Positions 1 through 6,746 of a DNA stretch of 13,358 nucleotides are shown here, piece after piece. The notes under the pieces are model-generated. The model ran no database searches. It worked only from the letters and a program-made list of their open reading frames with translations, and was not told the origin of the DNA. The stretch's first letter is position 1, and each line of letters begins with the position of its first letter. Where the stretch lies: assembly GCA_021784205.1 (NCBI GenBank), contig JAJXTB010000079.1, forward strand, positions 1 through 13,358, given 5' to 3'. Origin of the DNA: Actinomycetes bacterium (lineage in GTDB: Bacteria > Actinomycetota > Acidimicrobiia > Acidimicrobiales > RAAP-2). Position numbers and translations under genes: made by a program.

Positions 1-1076
1 CCGCGCACGGTGACGAGCGAGCCGGGTTCGACGCGGGCGCGGATGGGCGCGGCGCTCGCGCCGACGACGAGGTCGATGAGCTCGATGCGCGGCGCGCTCG
101 TCGGCGCCGGTCGGGTCCCCGCCGAGCGGTCCCGCTCGATCAGCGCGAGCACGTCGGTCGCGGCGGCCACGCCGGTTGAGGACGCGTGGTACTGCGACGC
201 CGCCCGGCGCAGCGGCACGAACACCTCGGGGGTGAGTAGCAGCACGACGAGCGCGACGTCGAGCGAGATGGATCCGCGCACGAGGCGCAGTCCGAGTGTG
301 AGTGCGACGAGTGCCGTCGCGAGCGAGCTGAGCAGTTCCAGCGCGAAGCTGGAGAGGAACGCGACGCGCAGGGTCGCCATGGTCGAGTCGGTGAGCGAGG
401 CGCCGACCGCGTCGAGACCCTCCACCGCGGCGCGCGACCGGTTCACCGACTTGAGCACGATCATCCCGCGCACGACGTCGCCGAAGTAGGACGCCAGGCG
501 CTGCTGGTCGCGCCAGCGCTCGTCCATCGCGTCCTTCGCCGCGAGTCCGAGCAGCCACATGAAGACCGGCAGCAACAGCGCCGACGCCGCGACGATCACC
601 CCGCTCAGCCAGTCGCGCGCCGCGAGGTAGACGAGCAGCGTCGCCGGGGCGAGCGCCGCGAGCACCAGGGCGGGCACCGAGGCGACGAGAAAGGCCTCGA
701 CCTCGTCGATGCCGCGGGTGATCAGCTGCACCGTCGCGTCCACGGTCGAGGTTCGCCCCCGGCGAACGAGCTGGCCCAGGGCACGCGTTCGCAGGTCGCG
801 TCGCACGGGGGCCGCGAGGGTGGCGCCGACGGGCTCGCTCAACCCGACGGCGAGCGCGCGCAGCGCGGTCGCCCCGAGCAGCCAGGCGAGGTAGCCCGTC
901 ACCCCCGCCAGCCGATGCGCGACGAGCGTCGAGACCGCCCCGGCGATGGCGACCGCCTGGGCGACGAGCCCGATGGTCGCGACGGCGCCCAGTACCCCGG
1001 TGGCGACCAGCGACCGCGTGACCAACGGCGAGGCGCGCCGCAGCCGCGCGAGCAACGCCGCCGGTGATTCGCTCAC
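1..1076 (-). CDS. cydD: CydD, thiol reductant ABC exporter subunit (partial, 3' end beyond left edge)
   Basis: My reading of the minus strand from a GTG at 1076 gives an open frame of 358 codons that runs off the left edge. The visible part is the membrane half of a type I ABC exporter: alternating hydrophobic segments across residues ~20-290, a coupling region around DERWRDQQRLASYFGDVVRG, then the motif LLLTPEVFVPLRRAASQYHA. That last motif is typical of CydD rather than CydC. The window cuts the gene at the start of the ATPase domain, just where Walker A should follow. In other bacteria CydDC exports glutathione or cysteine (a haem link is also reported) and is needed to assemble cytochrome bd. 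The GTG overlaps the cydB stop by 4 bases (GTGA), so translation is probably coupled. cydC presumably follows to the left, as in the cydABDC order of mycobacteria. Confidence 0.88.
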   Translation of the reverse strand, partial: MSESPAALLARLRRASPLVTRSLVATGVLGAVATIGLVAQAVAIAGAVSTLVAHRLAGVTGYLAWLLGATALRALAVGLSEPVGATLAAPVRRDLRTRALGQLVRRGRTSTVDATVQLITRGIDEVEAFLVASVPALVLAALAPATLLVYLAARDWLSGVIVAASALLLPVFMWLLGLAAKDAMDERWRDQQRLASYFGDVVRGMIVLKSVNRSRAAVEGLDAVGASLTDSTMATLRVAFLSSFALELLSSLATALVALTLGLRLVRGSISLDVALVVLLLTPEVFVPLRRAASQYHASSTGVAAATDVLALIERDRSAGTRPAPTSAPRIELIDLVVGASAAPIRARVEPGSLVTVR

Positions 1077-2128
1077 ACCTCGCTCGAGCGCGTCTCGACC
1101 GACTCGGGTCGACTCACCCGCTTCTTGAAGACCCAGTACGTCCAGCCCTGGTAGAGCAGGACGAAGGGGGTAAAGACGAGCGCCACCCAGCTCATGACGG
1201 TCAGCGTGTAGGGGTGCGACGCGCTTTGCGCGATCGTGATGTCGTAGCTCGAGCGCACCGAACTGACCAGCACGTTCGGGTAGAGGTTGAGCAGCAGGGT
1301 CGTGAAGAAGGCGACGACGACGAAGGCCGTCGCGATGAAGGCCCAGCCCTCGAGGCGGTCGTGGACGAGCCAGCCCACGGCCGCGAGCGCCCCGACTCCG
1401 AGGATCGGCAGCAGTGGTGGCACGAGCCCCGTGTGGTGCCAGGCGTGCGCGCTCAGGTAGGTCCACCCGAGGAAGGCCGTCACGACGACCGTGGTAGTCG
1501 GCGCCAGCCACCGCGCCACCTCGCGGGCCCGCTCGCGCACGGGTCCGTCCGCCTTCAGTCCGAGGTAGGTCGCCCCGTGGAGCGTGAAGAGGCTGAGCGT
1601 GGCGAGCCCGCCGAGCAGCGCGTAGGGCTTCACCAGATCGAAGAAGGTCCCCGTCCACGCGCCGTCGGCCACGATCGGCACGCCGTGGACGAAGTCGGCG
1701 AAGGCCACCCCCCAGAGCAGGGCCGGCAGCGCTGAACCCCAAAACAGCGCCCGGTCCCACCACCGACGCCACCGGTCGTCGTCGCGGCGGTGACGCAACT
1801 CGAAGGCCATGCCCCGAAAGATGAGCGCCGCGAGCAGGACGAAGAGCGCCAGGTAGAAGCCGCTGAAGACCGTCGCGTACCAGAGCGGGAAGGCCGCGAA
1901 GGTCGCCCCACCGGCCGTGATGAGCCACACCTCGTTGCCGTCCCAGACCGGCCCGATGGTGTTGACCACCACGCGTCGGTCGACGTCGTCGTGGCTGACG
2001 AAGGGCATCAGGACTCCGACCCCGAAGTCGAAGCCCTCGAGGAAGAAGTACCCCAGCCAGAGCACCCCGATCAGCGCGAACCACAGCTTCTCGAGCCCGC
2101 TGGGCGAGGTGGCGAGCAGTGCGAGCAT
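1073..2128 (-). CDS. cydB: Cytochrome bd ubiquinol/menaquinol oxidase subunit II (CydB)
   Basis: 351 residues, the usual length for the short-type subunit II. It is a polytopic membrane protein with the family blocks EGFDFGVG (residues 31-38) and VWDGNEVWLITAGG (61-74), followed by repeated hydrophobic helices up to a charged C-terminus. CydB pairs with CydA in the cytoplasmic membrane and supports the oxidase that reduces oxygen to water with quinol. The ATG at 2128 is chosen because AGGAGG lies 4 bases upstream, overlapping the cydA stop. The frame is open further upstream to 2461, but that extension is antisense-like, Arg/Pro-rich and inside cydA. The gap to cydA is 8 bases, and the 3' end overlaps cydD by 4 bases, so cydA, cydB and cydD form one operon. 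Confidence 0.95.
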   Translation of the reverse strand: MLALLATSPSGLEKLWFALIGVLWLGYFFLEGFDFGVGVLMPFVSHDDVDRRVVVNTIGPVWDGNEVWLITAGGATFAAFPLWYATVFSGFYLALFVLLAALIFRGMAFELRHRRDDDRWRRWWDRALFWGSALPALLWGVAFADFVHGVPIVADGAWTGTFFDLVKPYALLGGLATLSLFTLHGATYLGLKADGPVRERAREVARWLAPTTTVVVTAFLGWTYLSAHAWHHTGLVPPLLPILGVGALAAVGWLVHDRLEGWAFIATAFVVVAFFTTLLLNLYPNVLVSSVRSSYDITIAQSASHPYTLTVMSWVALVFTPFVLLYQGWTYWVFKKRVSRPESVETRSSEV

Positions 2129-2136
2129 GACGCCTC

Positions 2137-3528
2137 CTAGTAGATGAGTTCCGGTGCCCGGTCGTCGGCGGCGATCGGCTCGGACGGGACCTTGGCCAGG
2201 CGCACCATCAACCCGATCTCCACCACGGCGAGCAGGGTGTAGATCGCCGTGAAGCCGATCAGCGAGGTCGCCACGTAGCCCGGGGCGATGAGACTGACCG
2301 CGTTGGAGGTCTTCAAGAGTCCGTAGACCACCCACGGCTGACGGCCGATCTCGGTGAAGATCCAGCCCACCGAGTTCGCGAGGAACGGCGCGAGGATCAT
2401 CCACGTCGCGAATCGCAGGAACCACGTCGAGCGCTCCAGGCGGCGCTTGCGCATCAGCCACAGGCCAACCGCGCCGAGCGCGAGCAGCAGCACACCGAGT
2501 CCGACCATGATCCGGAAGGTCCAGTAGAGGACCCAGATCACCGGCACGTAACTACCCGCGCCGTACTTCTTGGTCGCCTGGGCCTGGAGCTGGTGGATGC
2601 CCTCGACCCTTCCCGACCAGGTGTTGGTCGCGAGCACGCTCAAGATGTGCGGCACGCGAACCTGGAAGATCGGGTTGCCCGCCAGGTCCCCGATCGTAAG
2701 CAGCGAGAAGCTCGCGCCGCTGGTCGTGTTGTAGAGCGCCTCGGCCGCGGCCATCTTCATCGGCTGCTGGGTCTCCATCTGCTTGGCCTGGGAGTCGCCG
2801 AGGAAGATCGTCCCGACGGCCGAGACGAGCACCACCACGATCGCCACCCGAGCGGCCTTGGCGAAGGCCGCCGTGTCGTGTCCCTGGCGCAGGTGCCACG
2901 CCGAGACCCCGAGCAGGAAGGTCGAACCGGTGAGCAGCGCGGCGAAGAGCACGTGACCGTATTCGAGCACGAAGGTCGAGTTGGTCATCACCGCCCAGAA
3001 GTTGTTCATCACGGCCTGGTGGGTCGCCGGGTCGATGGCGTAGCCGACCGGGTGTTGCATCCAGGCGTTCGCGGCGAGGATGAAGGCGGCCGACAGGATC
3101 GTCCCGAAGCTCGCCAGCCAGATGGCGAGCAGGTGCACCCGGGGGCTCACGCGGCCGCGGCCGAAGATCCACACCCCGAGGAACGTCGACTCCATGAAGA
3201 ACGCGAGCAGACCCTCGATGGCGAGCGGCGCGCCGAAGATGTTGCCCACGAAGACCGAGTAGCGCGACCAGTCCATGCCGAACTGGAACTCCTGGACGAT
3301 GCCGGTCACGACGCCGATGGCGAAGTTGACGAGGAACAGCTTGCCAAAGAAGCGCGTCGCCCGTTCCCAGGACTCGTCGCCGGTTCGAAAGGAGGCGGTC
3401 TGCAGAATCGCCACCAGCAGGCCCAGTCCGATGGTCAAGGGGACGAACAAGAAGTGAAAGACGGTCGTGATGCCGAACTGCCAGCGCGCGAGCGACAGCG
3501 TCGAGATACTGCCCAGCAATGCACTCAT
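2137..3528 (-). CDS. cydA: Cytochrome bd quinol oxidase subunit I (CydA)
   Basis: 463 residues. By alignment from memory with E. coli CydA, the haem ligands are His25 (b595), His192 and Met341 (b558). The acidic residues of the oxygen-site region are Glu105 and Glu113. Lys258 and Glu263 in QPMKMAAAEA lie in the quinol-binding Q-loop, and GWIFTEIGRQPW (residues 388-399) is the other hallmark. Met341 lies about 50 residues earlier than its E. coli counterpart, so this has the short Q-loop typical of actinobacterial and Firmicute enzymes. The protein oxidises menaquinol and reduces oxygen in the cytoplasmic membrane. The ATG at 3528 has only a weak Shine-Dalgarno (GAGGG immediately adjacent), so a leaderless transcript is possible. 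The 73-base gap to the methyltransferase contains an 11-base direct repeat. Confidence 0.96.
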   Translation of the reverse strand: MSALLGSISTLSLARWQFGITTVFHFLFVPLTIGLGLLVAILQTASFRTGDESWERATRFFGKLFLVNFAIGVVTGIVQEFQFGMDWSRYSVFVGNIFGAPLAIEGLLAFFMESTFLGVWIFGRGRVSPRVHLLAIWLASFGTILSAAFILAANAWMQHPVGYAIDPATHQAVMNNFWAVMTNSTFVLEYGHVLFAALLTGSTFLLGVSAWHLRQGHDTAAFAKAARVAIVVVLVSAVGTIFLGDSQAKQMETQQPMKMAAAEALYNTTSGASFSLLTIGDLAGNPIFQVRVPHILSVLATNTWSGRVEGIHQLQAQATKKYGAGSYVPVIWVLYWTFRIMVGLGVLLLALGAVGLWLMRKRRLERSTWFLRFATWMILAPFLANSVGWIFTEIGRQPWVVYGLLKTSNAVSLIAPGYVATSLIGFTAIYTLLAVVEIGLMVRLAKVPSEPIAADDRAPELIY

Positions 3529-3535
3529 GCCCTCA

Positions 3536-3546
3536 ACCTATCGACG
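3536..3546 (-). repeat. Direct repeat copy 2, proximal to cydA
   Basis: On the minus strand this reads CGTCGATAGGT, an exact copy of the 11 bases at 3559-3569, 23 bases further upstream. It ends eight bases before the cydA ATG. It could be half of a regulator site, or contain a -10-like element (TAGGTT) for a nearly leaderless cydA transcript. The repeat is seen directly; the function is inference. Confidence 0.5.
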
Positions 3547-3558
3547 TGTGATCAGGAC

Positions 3559-3569
3559 ACCTATCGACG
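3559..3569 (-). repeat. Direct repeat copy 1, distal to cydA
   Basis: Minus-strand CGTCGATAGGT, identical to 3536-3546. The 23-base repeat distance is close to two helical turns, so a dimeric regulator could contact both copies on one face. Both copies lie wholly inside the short gap between the methyltransferase stop and cydA, which is the natural place for a cyd promoter or operator. Confidence 0.5.
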
Positions 3570-3601
3570 AACGGGGTACAAAGTCACAATTCGAGGCGCG
3601 G

Positions 3602-4381
3602 CTACGAACCGGAGTGGTCCCACCAGATGGTCGTGAGCGAACGCGTCCCCGGGGTCGGGTTGGATTCGAGGAACGCGCGGACCTCGGGCTCGCGCGACGC
3701 GGGTAGACAGAGCCGGATTCGGGTGAAGTGCGCGGCCTGGTCGAGGTCGGCCTCGGTGCGCATCGGACCCTCGAATGCCGTCGACGCCGCGTCGATGCCC
3801 ATCTGGTCGAGCACGGCGAGCAGGTCGGTGGGCGTGGGGGCCGTCGGCCGCTCCAACGCCCAGAAGTGGCGCCAGGCCGGCGTCAGGCTGGCCAGGGGGT
3901 GGTGGTTCGGCAGCTCGAGCACGACGCGCTGGCGCGCGTGGCCGTCGAGTGCGTCGAGGAACGGCACGATGTCAGCGACGTTGTAGACGACGTGGTGCGC
4001 GGTGACGACGTCGGCGAGCGCGGTCCTCGGCGCCACGGCCGGCCAGAAGCCCTCGATCGTCTCGACCGCGACGCCGCGGGCGATCGCGTTGGCCCGGAAC
4101 ATGCTCAGCATCTCGACCTGGTGGTCGACGCCGATCACGCGGGCCGCCGGGGGCGTGAGCGCGAACGCGGCGATACCGCCGCCGCACCCGACGTCGAGCA
4201 CCGTGCCACCGACCGGCATCGCCTCGCGGGCCCGATCGTGTGACGGCGACGACTCGATCGTCGTGGGGACTTCGAAGAGCACCGGTGGATGGATCCACGG
4301 ACTCTCCGGCGCCGAGGCCAGTATCTCCTCGGGGATGGCCCACGCTTCGAGCGCCGCTCGCCACCGATCGGCCGCGTTCAC
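3602..4381 (-). CDS. Class I SAM-dependent methyltransferase, substrate unknown
   Basis: 259 residues from a GTG at 4381. The Rossmann motif I VLDVGCGGG is at residues 61-69 and the acidic end of strand 2 is at GVDHQVEML (84-92). The post-motif ADVVTAHHVVYNV fits a class I fold. The C-terminal half (HPLASLTPAWRHFWALERP, later LPASREPEVRAFLES) gives no substrate clue that I recognise. The start lies 3 bases after the stop of the Cys-rich 56-residue ORF, so it is the last gene of the sulfide/persulfide operon. A role in methylating a sulfur species such as sulfide or a thiol is conceivable from context only; no sequence motif shows it. Methylation of an unrelated small molecule is equally possible. 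It is soluble, with no signal peptide. Confidence 0.85.
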   Translation of the reverse strand: MNAADRWRAALEAWAIPEEILASAPESPWIHPPVLFEVPTTIESSPSHDRAREAMPVGGTVLDVGCGGGIAAFALTPPAARVIGVDHQVEMLSMFRANAIARGVAVETIEGFWPAVAPRTALADVVTAHHVVYNVADIVPFLDALDGHARQRVVLELPNHHPLASLTPAWRHFWALERPTAPTPTDLLAVLDQMGIDAASTAFEGPMRTEADLDQAAHFTRIRLCLPASREPEVRAFLESNPTPGTRSLTTIWWDHSGS

Positions 4382-4384
4382 GGT

Positions 4385-4555
4385 CTAGCGACCGCGCAGG
4401 CGTGACATGAAGCCGCCACTGGCCGCGCCCGACGCGCCCGAGCCGCACTGGCACCGGTCGCTCTTGGGCACGCCCGCGAGGGCCTGCTCGATGTGGTTGC
4501 CACAGCCGCTCCAGGTGGGCTTACTGCAGGTACGACAGGTAACTCGACTGCACAT
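4385..4555 (-). CDS. Small Cys-rich protein, zinc-ribbon-like (56 aa)
   Basis: Translation of the minus strand from the ATG at 4555 gives 56 residues with cysteines at 2, 7, 10, 18, 35 and 37 and a histidine at 21. The core is CRTCSKPTWSGCGNHIEQAL, then DRCQC. This resembles a small protein pattern I recall from other actinobacteria (C-x2-C-x-KPTW-x-GCG-x-H-x-EQAL), usually left as hypothetical. The cysteine pairs suggest bound zinc or another metal, or thiol chemistry. The C-terminal third is Gly/Ala/Ser-rich and ends in RLRGR. An AAAGGA stretch lies about 10 bases upstream of the start. It sits between the CoA-persulfide reductase (60-base gap) and the methyltransferase (3-base gap), so it is probably co-transcribed. 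Function unknown. Confidence 0.8.
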   Translation of the reverse strand: MCSRVTCRTCSKPTWSGCGNHIEQALAGVPKSDRCQCGSGASGAASGGFMSRLRGR

Positions 4556-4615
4556 TTGGGATGTTTCCTTTCAATCGTTGCTTGGTGGTGATGGTTGGAT
4601 TAAGAATTCGCTCGA

Positions 4616-6250
4616 TCAGGCGACGAGCTCCGCCGCGGGCGACTTGTGCCACGTCTGATAGCCGCCGCTCAAGTTCTTCGCGTTATAGCCGAAGTCGCGT
4701 AGTAGTCGCGTGGCCACGTGGCCGCGCTGGCCGACCTGGCAGATCACGACGACGTCCTTCTCGCCCAGTTCGTCGAGACGCTCGCGCAGCTCGTCGACGG
4801 GGACGTTGATCGCGCCGGGCAGCGAGCCGCGAGCGAACTCACCGGCGGTGCGCACGTCCACGAGCAGATAGCCCTGATCGGTGTGGTCTTCGACCTCGTT
4901 CCAGTGGACCGATTCGACGAGCCCGCTGAGCAGGTTCTCCGCGATGTAGCCGAGCATGTTGACGGGGTCCTTCGCCGAACTGAAGGGCGGCGCGTAGGCG
5001 AGCTCGAGGTCGGCGAGTTCCGGGGCGGCGAGCCCGCCGCGCATGGCGGTCGCGATGACGTCGATGCGTTTGTCCACGCCCTCGGTCCCCACACCCTGAG
5101 CACCCAGGATGATCCCGGTCTCGGGGTCGAGGAGGAGCTTGAGCGCCATCTTGGCCGCACCGGGGTAGTAGCCCGCGTGGCTCGCGGGGTGGGTGTGGAT
5201 GGCGAGGTAGGGACGGCCCTTCGCGGCGAGGCGCTTCTCGTTCCAGCCGGTGGTCGCGATCGTGAGGTCAAAGACTTTTACGATGGCGGTGCCGATGGTG
5301 GTCACGGGGCGCACGCGGCGTCCGGCGATGTGGTCGGCCACGACGCGGCCCTGACGGTTGGCGATGTTCGCGAGGGGCACGAGCGACGCCTCGCCGTCGA
5401 GGGCGTCGGTCTTCTCCGCGGCGTCGCCGATCGCGTAGATCGCCGGGTCGCTCGTGCGGTTGAACTCGTCGACCGCGATGCCGCCGAGCTCGCCGATGCG
5501 TAGGCCGGCGTCGCGCGCGAGCGCGGTGTCGGGACGGACCCCGATGGCCACCACGACGAGTTCGGCGTCGAGTTCGACACCCGAGGCCAGTACGACGGTC
5601 CGATCGGTGATGCGAACGACGGAGTCGGCGAGGTGCAGGCCGACGCCGTGGCGACCCAGCTCGTCGGCGACCAGGCGCGCCATCTCGGGGTCGAGGGGCG
5701 CGAGGACTTGGGGCGTCGCCTCGACCAGCGTGGTCGGGATCGACCGGTGCGTGAGGTTCTCCGCGATCTCGACGCCGATGAAGCCTCCGCCGATGACGAC
5801 GGCGCTACCTGAGAGATCCTTCACCGCATCGGACATGCGCTCGACGTCCTCGACCGTGCGCAGCGCCAAGGCGCGCTCGATGCCGGGGATCGGGGGCACG
5901 ACGGGCGTCGCGCCGGGGCTGAGCACCAGGTGGTCGTAGCCGAGCTCGTAGGTCTCGTTGGTGGACAGGTCGCGCACGCGCACCACGCGCGCGGCGCGGT
6001 CGATGGCGGTGACCTCGCTGGCGACGCGCACGTCGATACGGAACCGATCGTTGAGCGACTCCGGGGTCTGCAACAGCAGGTCCTCGTGGTCCGCTATGAC
6101 CCCACCGACGTAGTAGGGCAGTCCGCAGTTCGCGTACGACACGTACCCGCTGCGCTCCAAGACGACGATCTCGGCCTCAGAATCGAGGCGCCGAAGCCTC
6201 GCCGCCGCGGACATCCCGCCGGCCACTCCCCCGATGACGACAACTCGCAT
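4616..6250 (-). CDS. CoA-disulfide/CoA-persulfide reductase fused to rhodanese domain
   Basis: 544 residues. The N-terminal pyridine nucleotide-disulfide reductase part has an FAD site GGVAGGMSAA (7-16) and the single active cysteine Cys42 in YANCGLPYY, as in CoA-disulfide reductase. A second nucleotide site, VVIGGGFIGVE, is present, followed by FAD motif AIYAIGDAAE. The C-terminal domain (~455-535) is a rhodanese with active loop CQVGQRGH starting at Cys504. Characterised relatives of this fusion (Npsr, CoAPR) use NAD(P)H to reduce CoA-persulfide or polysulfide, releasing sulfide. The ATG at 6250 is chosen for AGGAG 4 bases upstream, overlapping the cstR stop; an upstream extension to 6334 lies within cstR. 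The enzyme is cytosolic. In an actinobacterium the physiological thiol could also be mycothiol; that is inference. Placement downstream of sqr and cstR strongly supports persulfide metabolism. Confidence 0.92.
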   Translation of the reverse strand: MRVVVIGGVAGGMSAAARLRRLDSEAEIVVLERSGYVSYANCGLPYYVGGVIADHEDLLLQTPESLNDRFRIDVRVASEVTAIDRAARVVRVRDLSTNETYELGYDHLVLSPGATPVVPPIPGIERALALRTVEDVERMSDAVKDLSGSAVVIGGGFIGVEIAENLTHRSIPTTLVEATPQVLAPLDPEMARLVADELGRHGVGLHLADSVVRITDRTVVLASGVELDAELVVVAIGVRPDTALARDAGLRIGELGGIAVDEFNRTSDPAIYAIGDAAEKTDALDGEASLVPLANIANRQGRVVADHIAGRRVRPVTTIGTAIVKVFDLTIATTGWNEKRLAAKGRPYLAIHTHPASHAGYYPGAAKMALKLLLDPETGIILGAQGVGTEGVDKRIDVIATAMRGGLAAPELADLELAYAPPFSSAKDPVNMLGYIAENLLSGLVESVHWNEVEDHTDQGYLLVDVRTAGEFARGSLPGAINVPVDELRERLDELGEKDVVVICQVGQRGHVATRLLRDFGYNAKNLSGGYQTWHKSPAAELVA

Positions 6251-6258
6251 GTTTCTCC

Positions 6259-6573
6259 TTAGGCCAGGCTCAAAAAGAGCTTTTGTAGTTTGGTGGTGAC
6301 GTCGTCGGAGTCGATCGCGGGATCGATGATGCACTCCTTCAGACTCGATGAGATGAGGGTGAACGCGGCCGTGTTGATGGCCTTGTTGACCGCGGCCATC
6401 TGGGTGATCACGTCCTCGCAGGATCGTCCCTCTTCCAACATGCGCACCACGGCGCCCATCTGGCCGTGCGCTCGTTTGAGCCGGGTGACGATGGCGTGGA
6501 GCTGGGCTTGGTCGTGGAGCACGTGGGTGTCGGGACTCGCGCCCGCCGCGGCGTGAGTGAGGTCCTTGGGCAT
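6259..6573 (-). CDS. cstR: CstR-like persulfide-sensing repressor (CsoR/RcnR family)
   Basis: 104 residues, an all-helical CsoR/RcnR-family repressor. RLKRAHGQMGAVVRMLEEGRSCEDVITQMAAV covers helices 1-2. Cys52 and Cys81 are the two conserved cysteines, 29 residues apart, as in Staphylococcus CstR (Cys31/Cys60). The copper-ligand histidine of CsoR should sit four residues before the second cysteine; here that residue is Ser77. The protein therefore fits CstR, which forms Cys-Cys sulfur bridges with persulfides and then leaves DNA, rather than a Cu(I) sensor. Its ATG shares one base with the stop of the 48-residue ORF (TAATG), and the reductase follows after 8 bases. It likely represses its own operon through the two ATACCC/GGGTAT palindromes upstream of sqr. 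The N-terminal ~22 residues are a variable tail. Confidence 0.9.
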   Translation of the reverse strand: MPKDLTHAAAGASPDTHVLHDQAQLHAIVTRLKRAHGQMGAVVRMLEEGRSCEDVITQMAAVNKAINTAAFTLISSSLKECIIDPAIDSDDVTTKLQKLFLSLA

Positions 6574-6719
6574 TAGTGGTCTCCCTTAAAGATCATCGTG
6601 ACGAATCGCACGTTCAGCGCGACGAAGCGCCACAGCTGGAACGCGATGTGGTTGCGCCGCCGAAGCGTCTGGGCGGTGGGGAGCGGTGAGTTCTTGATAT
6701 CGGCGATGGCGTTGTCCAT
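6573..6719 (-). CDS. Uncatalogued small protein between sqr and cstR (48 aa)
   Basis: The ATG at 6719 is preceded by GGAG at 7 bases spacing, and the frame runs 48 residues to a TAA that overlaps the cstR ATG by one base. The N-terminal ~18 residues are polar (MDNAIADIKNSPLPTAQ), then RRRNHIAF and an amphipathic or hydrophobic stretch FQLWRFVALNVRFVTMIF (residues 27-44), ending KGDH. The stretch is too charged for a confident transmembrane helix but could be a membrane-surface helix, fitting a partner of the membrane-bound SQR. The strong ribosome site, start/stop overlap and location argue for a real gene. I do not recognise a named family. Confidence 0.75.
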   Translation of the reverse strand: MDNAIADIKNSPLPTAQTLRRRNHIAFQLWRFVALNVRFVTMIFKGDH

Positions 6720-6746
6720 GGTGGTTCTCCTTCGTTCGTTGGTCGA

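Noticed and set aside
10..489. Ser/Arg/Thr-rich plus-strand open frame at the left edge
   Set aside because: The minus strand here encodes CydD with membrane segments and family motifs; the plus frame is low-complexity shadow.
2129..2461. N-terminal extension of cydB into cydA
   Set aside because: Residues before MLALLATS are Arg/Pro/Asp-rich and unlike CydB; AGGAGG precedes the ATG at 2128.
2593..3636. 347-codon plus-strand open frame
   Set aside because: It lies opposite cydA, which has all its conserved residues. Its translation is rich in Arg, Gly, Glu and His with no domain, as expected for antisense of GC-rich coding DNA.
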